Positions 16,983 to 24,673 of a DNA stretch of 64,000 bases are shown here, piece by piece (positions within the stretch are counted from its first letter, which is position 1; each line of letters starts with the position of its first letter). The translations under genes and the position numbers were made by a program. Source of the DNA: Candidatus Gastranaerophilales bacterium (GTDB lineage Bacteria > Cyanobacteriota > Vampirovibrionia > Gastranaerophilales > Gastranaerophilaceae). The notes under the pieces were generated by a model. It ran no database searches and was not told where the DNA came from. It worked only from the letters and a program-made list of their open reading frames with translations. The DNA is taken from positions 1 to 64,000 of the forward strand of contig CALVBW010000009.1 in NCBI GenBank assembly GCA_944325945.1, in the 5' to 3' direction.

Positions 16983-18638
16983 CTACTCACTATAGATAGT
17001 AATAACAAATTCGCTACCCTTGCCAACTTCACTGTTTACCAATATTTCGCCGTTGTGTTTTTCGATAATCTTGCTGCAAATTGCTAAACCAAGTCCTGTT
17101 CCGACGCCTACTCCTTTTGTTGTAAAACCGGCTGTAAATATCTTGTTGAGCTGATCTTCGGGTATTCCTTTTCCGTTATCTTTTATCTTTACAATTAACT
17201 TTTTATCGTTATATTCAGTTGTAATTTCTATTATTCCTTTGTCTGAAATTGCCTGGCAAGCGTTAATCAAAATATTGGTGAAAACTTGATTTAGCATATT
17301 CGGATAGCATTTTATAAGCGGAAGATTTCCGTAGTGTTTTACGATTTCAATACGATTTTTTGTTTCGTGTCTGATTAAATCAAGAGTCAAATCGATTTCT
17401 TTATTGATATCGGCTTCTTGAAGTTCGGCTTCATCAAGTCTGACAAATTTTTTGAGGGAAGTTACGATATTGCTGATTCTTTGAATTGCTTCGCGGTCAA
17501 TTTCGTTTATTTCTTTGAGCATATCAGCGATTTCAGGGTCGTTAATCTGCGGGATGAATTTGTTTAAAATAGTATTATTTGATTTGATTGAGGCGACCGG
17601 AGTATTAATTTCGTGTGCTACACCTGCGACTAACTGACCGAGGGATGCCATTTTCTCTGAATTTATCAGTTGAATTTGGGTTTCTTTCAGTTCTTTGAGC
17701 GTATTTTGAAGTTCTTGAACGGTTTTGATGTTATTTTGATAGAGTTCGGCTCTTATAATTGCGTTGCCGAGCTGGGATGAAATTGCTTCCAGAATTTCGA
17801 GTTCTTCATTCAGTTCACGTTTTTGATAACTTAAAAGAACGATAATGCCTATTAATTTTTGCATGTGGAAAATCGGGACAATAATTCTCATCACGGGTTG
17901 CTTAAAAGGTTCGGCGCCTATGTATTCAATCATGGAGTGGGTTATTGAAATATCGCCTGAAACTATCTGTTTGTAAGTTTTTTCGTCAAATCTTATTTGT
18001 TTACCGGTTTTATTTTTGTTTCCGAAAGCTTCCGTTATAGAAAAACTGCCGTCATCATTTGAAGCATAATAAGCTTCGTAAGCGCCAAACATTATGGCAA
18101 GTTCCGATAATGCGGAATTTAAGATTTTTGATATGTCCATTGATTCTCTTATTATGTTGGACATTTTGTTAATAAGAGCAATACGGATAGCTTGAGATTG
18201 AGCTTTTTGCCTGATTTTTTGGAGATCCTCATTTTCTTCTTCAAGGTGGTTATATTTATCCTGCAGTTTTTCCAATCGTGATTTATAAACTTCCAGCGCG
18301 TTTTCGGCAGTTACGTCCGTCATAAAAATAACCGTGTATTTCTTTTTTTTGATTGCTGTCAGATAAAAATACAATATATTATTTGTTGAGATTTCGTAGG
18401 AAACAAAAGCAAAAAAATCCTCTTTTGAATTCAGTGCATGATAGATGGGAGAATAGATTTCAACATTTTCGCTATTAAGAGGGCAGATGTCAAAATTCAT
18501 GTTGTGGGAGAATTTTTTCAAGTTGGAAAAATTCGGAAATCTGCGTTTAAACGCATTGTTTTGAAAAACAACATCCCCTAATTTATCGGTTACAATAACC
18601 GCGTCCGGAAACTGATTTAAAAAACTGAATTTTTTCAT
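16983..18638 (-). CDS. PAS-GAF sensor histidine kinase, cytoplasmic
   Basis: 551 aa with no membrane segment. The N-terminal PAS-like domain (residues 1-110) is followed by a coiled coil (RLEKLQDKYNHLEEENEDLQ) and a GAF-like domain (about 160-300). The HisKA domain has phospho-acceptor His in LVAGVAHEINTPVASI. The HATPase domain has an N box (NILINACQAIS), G1 (IKDNGKGIP) and G2 (GVGTGLGLAICSK). The H-box form HEINTP and the short spacing are typical of HisKA kinases with a soluble sensor. No response regulator gene is adjacent, so it is an orphan kinase. The signal is unknown. Confidence 0.85.
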   Translation of the reverse strand: MKKFSFLNQFPDAVIVTDKLGDVVFQNNAFKRRFPNFSNLKKFSHNMNFDICPLNSENVEIYSPIYHALNSKEDFFAFVSYEISTNNILYFYLTAIKKKKYTVIFMTDVTAENALEVYKSRLEKLQDKYNHLEEENEDLQKIRQKAQSQAIRIALINKMSNIIRESMDISKILNSALSELAIMFGAYEAYYASNDDGSFSITEAFGNKNKTGKQIRFDEKTYKQIVSGDISITHSMIEYIGAEPFKQPVMRIIVPIFHMQKLIGIIVLLSYQKRELNEELEILEAISSQLGNAIIRAELYQNNIKTVQELQNTLKELKETQIQLINSEKMASLGQLVAGVAHEINTPVASIKSNNTILNKFIPQINDPEIADMLKEINEIDREAIQRISNIVTSLKKFVRLDEAELQEADINKEIDLTLDLIRHETKNRIEIVKHYGNLPLIKCYPNMLNQVFTNILINACQAISDKGIIEITTEYNDKKLIVKIKDNGKGIPEDQLNKIFTAGFTTKGVGVGTGLGLAICSKIIEKHNGEILVNSEVGKGSEFVITIYSE

Positions 18639-18687
18639 AATTTTATTATATTGTATAAAGTTTTTTCGGGCAATTATTTAATCATGC

Positions 18688-18828
18688 TTGACATTGCCTG
18701 AAAATGAGTTATAATGTATATATAGGGAAAAGCCCTAAAGGCTGCTACCTTTAGAGCTTTCATAACTCCCTAGATGAAATAAACAATTAAATCTATAAAA
18801 AGCCTTATGCCTAGTAAGGCTTTTTTTA
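18688..18828 (+). ncRNA. Antisense RNA of the small-peptide locus, copy 1 (with promoter)
   Basis: Promoter TTGACA (18688-18693), 16-bp spacer, TATAAT (18710-18715). The RNA would start near 18722 and end at the terminator AAAAAGCCTTA/TAAGGCTTTTT (18797-18828), giving about 107 nt. The 5' part closes by TAGGGA/TCCCTA and an inner AAAGC..CCTAAAGG/CCTTTAG..GCTTT stem. It is fully complementary to the peptide gene on the other strand. By analogy with type I systems it should block the peptide mRNA. Confidence 0.72.
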
Positions 18829-18844
18829 TTAAATGTCTTTTCAT
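18770..18844 (-). CDS. Small hydrophobic peptide (type I toxin-like), copy 1
   Basis: 24-residue frame beginning MKRHLIKKALLGIRLF: a basic N-terminus, then one membrane-spanning hydrophobic stretch, then TAG. AAAGGAGGTG lies 5 nt before the ATG, one of the strongest ribosome sites in the window. It aligns with copies 2-4 as M-K-x-x-x-I-K-x-A-[LI] followed by aliphatic residues. The leader contains ACCTCCTCCG, able to pair with the Shine-Dalgarno region. Too short for ordinary ORF callers. Toxicity is inferred from architecture only. Confidence 0.72.
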   Translation of the reverse strand: MKRHLIKKALLGIRLFIDLIVYFI

Positions 18845-18919
18845 TTTTCACCTCCTTTCCGCCTAAATCCTCATAACAAGTCTGTGTCGGAGGAGGTTTG
18901 GAGCTTACCCTCTGTATTT

Positions 18920-18970
18920 ATTTTATATTGCCGCGTAAAAAATGTCAAGAAAAACAGGAAATATTATTAA
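18920..18970 (-). promoter_or_regulatory. Peptide-gene promoter with conserved upstream box, copy 1
   Basis: TTGACA (18943-18948), 17-bp spacer, TAAAAT (18920-18925). Upstream lies the box TTAATAATATTTCCT (18956-18970), identical in all four copies and ending at the stop codon of the delta' gene. Confidence 0.75.
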
Positions 18971-19831
18971 TTATTTCAGAACCATATCAAACGCAAGATT
19001 TTCAATAATAGTTTGGATATTCATGTTTAATTTGAGTTCTTTTTTTGCTTTTTCAATAGCTTTAATATCAGATATGAGCTTTAATTTAAGCTGCGGATTT
19101 TTAAGATTAGATTTTAAAAGATTAACCATATAATTTTGCATTTGGATAAAAATTTGGGAGGGGTCGTTATCTTTTGTGAGTGACAGAATTGTGTCATTAA
19201 AATCCAATACATTATTTCGTGTTATCGTAAGATAGTTATCCATAAGGTCTTTTACGAGATCAAAGTTTTGCGGTTCGTCTTTTTTGGACGGAACGAAAAA
19301 GCATTGTGAACGCGAAACAACAGTTGATATCATATCCGAGATATCATTTGTTAAAAAGAAGAAAGTTGTATTGGCGGGAGGTTCTTCAAAAGTTTTCAAC
19401 AAAGCATTAGCGGCATCGGTAGAAAAGTTGGTAGGATTAAGCCCGCAGGGTTTGCCGTTTGAATCTTTGTCGCAGAAGATTAAAACTCTGTGGTAATCCG
19501 ATGTTATTGCAAGGTCATTTTTAATCATTCGTGCCTGTGCAATTGAAAACATTGTTTTGGAATCATCATCTGAGGGTTTGTTGTCAACTTTTGAATAGGT
19601 TAAGACAGCCGGATGCGAATTATTTTTTATCCATGTGCAATCAAGACAATTGCAGTCAGGTGCGGCATCAAGTTTGCAGTTTAAAATTCGTGCAATTTCA
19701 AGCGCAAGTTCATACTGCGCCTCAATATCATTTCCCCAGAATAAAATGCAGTGAGAAATATTTTTATCGGGATTTTTAATTCCCTTTGTAAAATAATCCG
19801 TCAGAAATTTGTAATTTTCATAGATATTCAT
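18971..19831 (-). CDS. holB: DNA polymerase III delta' subunit
   Basis: Clamp-loader subunit of 286 aa. It has a zinc-finger-like CNCLDC (plus an upstream Cys) near residue 60, STDAANALLKTFEEPPANTTFFFLT (sensor region) and STVVSRSQCF. The P-loop is degenerate (FWGNDIEAQ), as usual for delta', which does not hydrolyse ATP. The order delta, then delta' on the same strand, with an 82-bp gap, supports the call. It is shorter at the C-terminus than E. coli HolB. Confidence 0.82.
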   Translation of the reverse strand: MNIYENYKFLTDYFTKGIKNPDKNISHCILFWGNDIEAQYELALEIARILNCKLDAAPDCNCLDCTWIKNNSHPAVLTYSKVDNKPSDDDSKTMFSIAQARMIKNDLAITSDYHRVLIFCDKDSNGKPCGLNPTNFSTDAANALLKTFEEPPANTTFFFLTNDISDMISTVVSRSQCFFVPSKKDEPQNFDLVKDLMDNYLTITRNNVLDFNDTILSLTKDNDPSQIFIQMQNYMVNLLKSNLKNPQLKLKLISDIKAIEKAKKELKLNMNIQTIIENLAFDMVLK

Positions 19832-19884
19832 TTACAGCCCCTCTCCGGAATTGTTGACACTTATTCTTCGTGTTGCAATTCTTT

Positions 19885-19905
19885 CCTCTCCCCTATGGGG
19901 CGAGG
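19885..19905. repeat. GC-rich palindrome, CCTCTCCCC/GGGGCGAGG type
   Basis: Short GC-rich hairpin between the two clamp-loader genes. It matches the palindrome at 54893-54929 in the first pilin leader, so it belongs to a dispersed repeat family related to the ends of the ispE insertion. Confidence 0.5.
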
Positions 19906-19913
19906 TTTTTATT

Positions 19914-20870
19914 TTATCTGAACAGAACATCTTCGACCTCCTTTTCAGGTACTAAAGATTGTCCTGATTTTATTTTGTATTCAGCTTCCGTAAGATTTTG
20001 TTTTAATTTGACTAAATCTTTCAGACTTGTGTTTTTAAGTTTTTGCAGGTTTAATTTAACGACATATTCGTGCTGTCCTGTAAGTTTTGAAAGTTCGAAC
20101 GGGGAGCATTCGGAAGATTTTGCTTTTAATAAAATCCATTTTCTTATCATTGTTTGGAGTGCCGCAACGATTTCAAGGCAGAATTTTTTCTCTAAGAGTT
20201 TTCTGTATTCCAAAAGCGCCAGATCTTTTTCGCCTTTCATTAAGTAGTCCGAAAACGCAAACAAATCTTCGTTTGAAATACACAGTTCTTTTACCGTTTC
20301 TTTTGTAATTTGTTTTTGGGGATAGATAAAAAGTTTGAGCTTATCAAGTTCGCCGTCAATTTCCCTCAGGTTATTTCCGATTTGTATAATCATTCTTGAT
20401 GCGGCGTCTGAAGTTATTTCCAGATCCTTTGACTTTGCCTGTTTTCTGATCCAGCTTTCAAGTTCAGCGGTTTTATAGGTAGGGATTGAGGGGAATTCTT
20501 TTGCATTATATTTTGAAAGCAGTTTGAAAAATTTTTTACGGCTGTCAAGTTTTTTGCCTTCATTTCTCGGAAGTTCCGCAACAAAAACTATATCAAGATT
20601 TTCGTTATTATTTTCAAGTGCTTCTTCAATCTGTTTGATTTCTTTGTCTTCAAAAGCTTTGTTAAAATAGTCGTTTGCTTTTATAATAACAAGCATTTTG
20701 CCGAACATCATTGGCTGGGTTCTTAATATTGATATTAAATCGCCGAATTTCGGGTTGTCATAAGTTTTCAGACTCATTTCAAGAAAGTTTTTGTCCAGAC
20801 CTTTTTTGAGTTTGTTGACTTCCTGCTCTATATTGAATTCTTCGTCGCCGTAATAAAAATAGATTGCCAT
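19914..20870 (-). CDS. holA: DNA polymerase III delta subunit
   Basis: Clamp-loader wrench subunit of 318 aa that opens the beta clamp. The N-terminal YFYYGDEEFNIEQEVNKL and LRTQPMMFGKMLVII (clamp-contact region) match the family. The middle AELESWIRKQAKSKDLEITSDAASRMIIQIGNNLREIDGELDKL and the C-terminal helical collar also fit HolA. Full length. Together with the delta' gene it forms a replication pair. Confidence 0.85.
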   Translation of the reverse strand: MAIYFYYGDEEFNIEQEVNKLKKGLDKNFLEMSLKTYDNPKFGDLISILRTQPMMFGKMLVIIKANDYFNKAFEDKEIKQIEEALENNNENLDIVFVAELPRNEGKKLDSRKKFFKLLSKYNAKEFPSIPTYKTAELESWIRKQAKSKDLEITSDAASRMIIQIGNNLREIDGELDKLKLFIYPQKQITKETVKELCISNEDLFAFSDYLMKGEKDLALLEYRKLLEKKFCLEIVAALQTMIRKWILLKAKSSECSPFELSKLTGQHEYVVKLNLQKLKNTSLKDLVKLKQNLTEAEYKIKSGQSLVPEKEVEDVLFR

Positions 20871-20889
20871 AATTATATTATATTATAAA

Positions 20890-21843
20890 TTATTTATTTA
20901 AAAAGCATGCAGAATTGTGATTTTGACCAACCGTAAACATAGGCGGAATTTCTTTTTTACAAATATCCATACAGAATTTGCATCTGGGATGGAATTTACA
21001 CCCGTCTATTGTCTGCTGGATTGTCGGAGGATGTCCCGGAATCGTTTCAAGTTTTTCACCTTTGTTTGACGGAATTGCATTCAAAAGGGCTTTTGAATAA
21101 GGGTGATTAGGCGTCTGGAAAAATTCGTCAGCAGGTGCGTTTTCAACTATTCTTCCGGCATACATAACAGATACTTCATCGGCGTTTTCTCCGACAAGTG
21201 CCAGATCATGCGTAATCAGCATAATCGCGGTTTGAGTTTGTTCTTTAATTTCTTTTAAAAGTTTCATAATCTGTGCCTGAATTGTAACGTCAAGCGCTGT
21301 TGTAGGTTCATCGGCAATCAGGATTTCGGCATTACAGCATAAAGCCATTGCAATAATCGCACGCTGTTTCATACCTCCTGAAAATTCATGCGGATATGAT
21401 TTTAATCTAACTTCAGGACAGGGTATTTGTACCATTTCAAAAGCTTCAATTGCTTTTTGAAAAGCTTTTTTCCCCTCAAGATTCTGGTGAACTTTTAAAA
21501 CCTCAAGCAATTGATCGCCTACGGTATACAAGGGATTTAATGATGTCATCGGATCCTGCGGTATCAGGGCTATTTTTGCACCGCGGATTTTTTGCATTTC
21601 ATTTTGAGTACAGTTTAAAAGATTTTTCCCGTCAAAAATTATTTCTCCGCCGGTTATCTTTGCGGTTTTTGGAAGTAGCTGCAGAATACTCATTGCGCTC
21701 ATTGTTTTGCCGCAGCCGGATTCTCCCACAAGCGCAAACATTTTGCCTTTTTCAAGTGAAAAATTTACGTTATATAATGCCTGCCGGAATCCGTTTTCGC
21801 AATTAAATCCAAGATTTAAATTTTTAACGTCAAGTATGCTCAC
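20890..21843 (-). CDS. Oligopeptide/dipeptide ABC transporter ATPase (OppD/DppD type)
   Basis: 317-aa peripheral ATPase. Walker A is GESGCGKTMSA, signature FSGGMKQRAIIAMAL, Walker B ILIADEPTTALD and H-loop LITHDLAL. The C-terminal Opp-specific extension has the four-Cys pattern CKFHPRCKFCMDIC, which in relatives holds an iron-sulfur cluster. No permease, binding protein or OppF gene is beside it, so it is an orphan component here and its partners must be elsewhere. Confidence 0.85.
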   Translation of the reverse strand: MSILDVKNLNLGFNCENGFRQALYNVNFSLEKGKMFALVGESGCGKTMSAMSILQLLPKTAKITGGEIIFDGKNLLNCTQNEMQKIRGAKIALIPQDPMTSLNPLYTVGDQLLEVLKVHQNLEGKKAFQKAIEAFEMVQIPCPEVRLKSYPHEFSGGMKQRAIIAMALCCNAEILIADEPTTALDVTIQAQIMKLLKEIKEQTQTAIMLITHDLALVGENADEVSVMYAGRIVENAPADEFFQTPNHPYSKALLNAIPSNKGEKLETIPGHPPTIQQTIDGCKFHPRCKFCMDICKKEIPPMFTVGQNHNSACFLNK

Positions 21844-22179
21844 ACGTTAATTATATATTTAAAAAGGGAATAATGGAATAGGGAAACAGAGGAATAATTA
21901 TGTTACATTTTGTTACATGAATTAAAGTTTAGCTTTTTATATGCCGTCAATGCATGTGTGTAGAACTATATCTGTATATAAATTTTATATATTAAGTATT
22001 GTAAACTTATATATTAAAAGGTAAAAATGCAGATATAGAAAGAATTTAAGGTGTATAGATATGGTAAAAGTAACTTGATGACATGCAATTTAGGAAACGT
22101 AAAAACGTTTATTTTTATATCGAGAGAAAAAGAGTACTAATATAAAACTATGCCCGTACGGGCTGAAAGGACGTGAAAG
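21844..22179. other. Intergenic region upstream of the 819-aa protein gene
   Basis: AT-rich, without ORFs. It holds short dyads (AAACGT/ACGTTT at about 22094-22112, and CCCGTACGGG at 22152-22161) and a ribosome site GAAAGGACGTG before the ATG at 22180. A long leader is possible. No recognised RNA family. Confidence 0.3.
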
Positions 22180-24639
22180 ATGTCAGTGGACAATGTGCAA
22201 AGCAAATTTTTGACAATGGCCGAATTTAGTAACTTGACCGAGGCGGAACAGGCAAGATACAATTCGGCAAGCAAAGCTGAACGAAAACAGATGACGATTG
22301 AATTTCGTCAATCTCAAAAAACTCCGCCTGAAGAACCTGTAACGGGTACGGTTGTAGAACCTGGACAAGAAGAAGTTACAACACCGGAAGAAAAACAAAC
22401 ACGTGCTCAACGCAGAGCTGCAAGACGTCAGCGTGAACAGGAAGAAATTGCAAGACAAAAAGAATATGCCGGAAAACTTTATTCACCTGATGAATTAAGT
22501 GATTTCGAAAGACAGCATATTAAATCTGTTATCGGTGAAGATGACAAGCCGTTTTTCAGAAACAGAAAAGCTCAAAAAGAATTAAGAGAAGCTTTTGCAG
22601 AAAGAACTATGGATGCTGTAAAAGAAAGTCCGGAATATAAGGACGCTATTAATAAAGCTTTACAAGAAGTTCAAAATGCCGTAAATACCGGTGATCAAGA
22701 TAAGATAGAACAAGCACAGATAAAATTAAAAGAACTTCAAGATTTCTATGAACAAATGGCTGAACGCGGTGCAAAAGTCCGTGTTAAAGATATGGCAACT
22801 GGTGATAAAGTTGAACATACAAGAGTGTTTGACTCAGGTGCTGAAAAACGTGATGCACGAAAAGCTCTCGGTGATGAAGCAGACGGCTTGAGATTGAGAG
22901 TTCATAATCAGAAATTTATTGGTTCTGATAACGTAAATCTTCATGCTGCAGTAGAAGAAGGTGCATCATCCCATGAAGCTGCTTATAATACAGCAAAAGA
23001 TATTAGCGGTGATAGAACATACGAACCTAATGAAGCTCAAAATTTTGCGGCAAAATCATCTAACGAACAGTCACATGATGCAGCTGCAAGAAAAGAACTT
23101 CGTAAATTAGGTTTTGATGTTAAAGATGATACGCTTAAAAATATTGCTAAAGGCGTTGCAGTCGGCGTATTATCACAAGTAGGAACAGCTGCATTACCGG
23201 CTACAATTAACGCATTTGCAGAAGCTATAGTCCAAAATTCCGTAACAGGAGAGGTATTAGCTTATGACAGTGATTCTGCAAGTGTTAAATATGTCAACTG
23301 GAAAGGTGCAGGCATAGGTGCAGCAGTCGGTACGCTTCTTGGAGCTGCATTGTTCGGCGAAACACAAGACGAAGATGTTCTCCACGGCGTTGGTGTTCAA
23401 GAAATCTTTATGGATGCACCAAATGGTGAAAGAGCATATGAAAATATGAGTTTTGGCTCCAAAAAGGAGACATTGAGAGTAAAAACTTTGATGCGCGCAA
23501 TTGATGAATTGAATTTGACAGACGAACAGAAAACTCAATTCTTAATTGAAGCTGCAGGTGAAGACGGTCAAAGAATATTAAGTAAAAAAGAACTTGCTAT
23601 AGCTTATGTAAAAGCTTATGAACAAACATTGCCGGATAAGGAAACTATAGAGGTACCTCCGCTGCCTGAATTGGATGATATTGAAATTGAAGATGAACCT
23701 ATTCAGATTCAGGATGAAAATCTTGATTTTGGCGATGGCGGAAAGACAAAAGTGCCGTATATGGTATTTATTAATAACAACGATACTTATGATAAAATCG
23801 CAAAAAGATTTGGTGTTGAGCTTGAAGCGTTGATTAAATTGAATGAAAACGTTAAAGGTCAAAAATCAGGTCATATTGATTGCGAAGAACTGGCACATAA
23901 ATATCTTGTTGCAGGCAAGCCGGTAAAAATCCCCGGAGATGCTAATGCAGATACAATTAAAGCTTACGCTGAAGAATTTACACCTGAACGTATCAGATCT
24001 GATTATATTAAATCTGTAACAGGCGATGAGTTCCTTGAAAAGAACAGAGATTGTTATAAAAATATCAAGGCTGCCGGTCCTGAAGCGGAAAAAGCGTTCA
24101 AAGAAAAAATTGTACGCGAAGCCAAAGAAGCAGGTTTGCCTGTAGAAAATGATCCTCAGTCAGTTGAAGAAGTTCTTGAGCTTAGAAATCAGCTCAGAGC
24201 AAAGAAAAATGATGATCGTGCGGCAGAAATATTAGAAGAGTTAAATTCTCCGATGATTTCTCCGGAATATATCGACGAATTAAAAGCAGAATACGAAAAA
24301 CTTACAGGTAAACCTGTTCCTAATCCGATAAGCGGTGATTGGGAAGTAGGCATGGGAGGAATAACCCCTCCAGAGCCTGTAAAACCTGACACTCCGGTAA
24401 TCCAAGATCCGGAAGTCAAGCCCGAAACTCCTGCAAAACCTGCAGAAACTCCAAAACCTGCTCCGGCACCCAAGGCAAATGATCGTGCGGCAGAGATATT
24501 AGAAGAACTAAATTCTCCGATGATTTCTTTGGAATATGCCGATGAATTAAAAGCAGAATATGAAAAACTTACAGGTAAACCTGTTCCGGGTGAAGAACCT
24601 AATCCCTGGTCTATTGGATTTAATCCTTTTGGACAATAG
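22180..24639 (+). CDS. Large helical protein with LysM-like domain and C-terminal repeats
   Basis: 819 aa, no recognised enzyme domain. Residues 1-120 are charged (RAQRRAARRQREQEEIARQKEY). Residues 320-400 hold two hydrophobic Gly/Ala segments (GVAVGVLSQVGTAALPATI and GAGIGAAVGTLLGAALFG) that could span a membrane. Residues 526-585 read like a LysM module (NDTYDKIAKRFGVELEALIKLNENVKG), suggesting peptidoglycan contact. Near residues 680 and 768 the block DRAAEILEELNSPMIS...AEYEKLTGKPVP is duplicated, separated by a Pro/Lys-rich spacer. No signal peptide. A cell-envelope or surface role is the best guess. Confidence 0.6.
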   Translation: MSVDNVQSKFLTMAEFSNLTEAEQARYNSASKAERKQMTIEFRQSQKTPPEEPVTGTVVEPGQEEVTTPEEKQTRAQRRAARRQREQEEIARQKEYAGKLYSPDELSDFERQHIKSVIGEDDKPFFRNRKAQKELREAFAERTMDAVKESPEYKDAINKALQEVQNAVNTGDQDKIEQAQIKLKELQDFYEQMAERGAKVRVKDMATGDKVEHTRVFDSGAEKRDARKALGDEADGLRLRVHNQKFIGSDNVNLHAAVEEGASSHEAAYNTAKDISGDRTYEPNEAQNFAAKSSNEQSHDAAARKELRKLGFDVKDDTLKNIAKGVAVGVLSQVGTAALPATINAFAEAIVQNSVTGEVLAYDSDSASVKYVNWKGAGIGAAVGTLLGAALFGETQDEDVLHGVGVQEIFMDAPNGERAYENMSFGSKKETLRVKTLMRAIDELNLTDEQKTQFLIEAAGEDGQRILSKKELAIAYVKAYEQTLPDKETIEVPPLPELDDIEIEDEPIQIQDENLDFGDGGKTKVPYMVFINNNDTYDKIAKRFGVELEALIKLNENVKGQKSGHIDCEELAHKYLVAGKPVKIPGDANADTIKAYAEEFTPERIRSDYIKSVTGDEFLEKNRDCYKNIKAAGPEAEKAFKEKIVREAKEAGLPVENDPQSVEEVLELRNQLRAKKNDDRAAEILEELNSPMISPEYIDELKAEYEKLTGKPVPNPISGDWEVGMGGITPPEPVKPDTPVIQDPEVKPETPAKPAETPKPAPAPKANDRAAEILEELNSPMISLEYADELKAEYEKLTGKPVPGEEPNPWSIGFNPFGQ
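24216..24588 (+). repeat. Pair of ~105-bp direct repeats within the 819-aa gene
   Basis: 24216-24320 and 24479-24588 are near-identical and encode the DRAAEILEELNSPMIS block twice, with a spacer of about 160 bp encoding Pro-rich sequence. Copy-number variation by recombination is plausible. Confidence 0.75.
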
Positions 24640-24644
24640 ATAAT

Positions 24645-24673
24645 AAAAAACCTCCCTTAGGGGAGGTTTTTTT
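24645..24673. terminator. Bidirectional Rho-independent terminator
   Basis: AAAACCTCCC and GGGAGGTTTT enclose TTAG, with A and T runs on both sides, between convergent genes. Confidence 0.88.
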
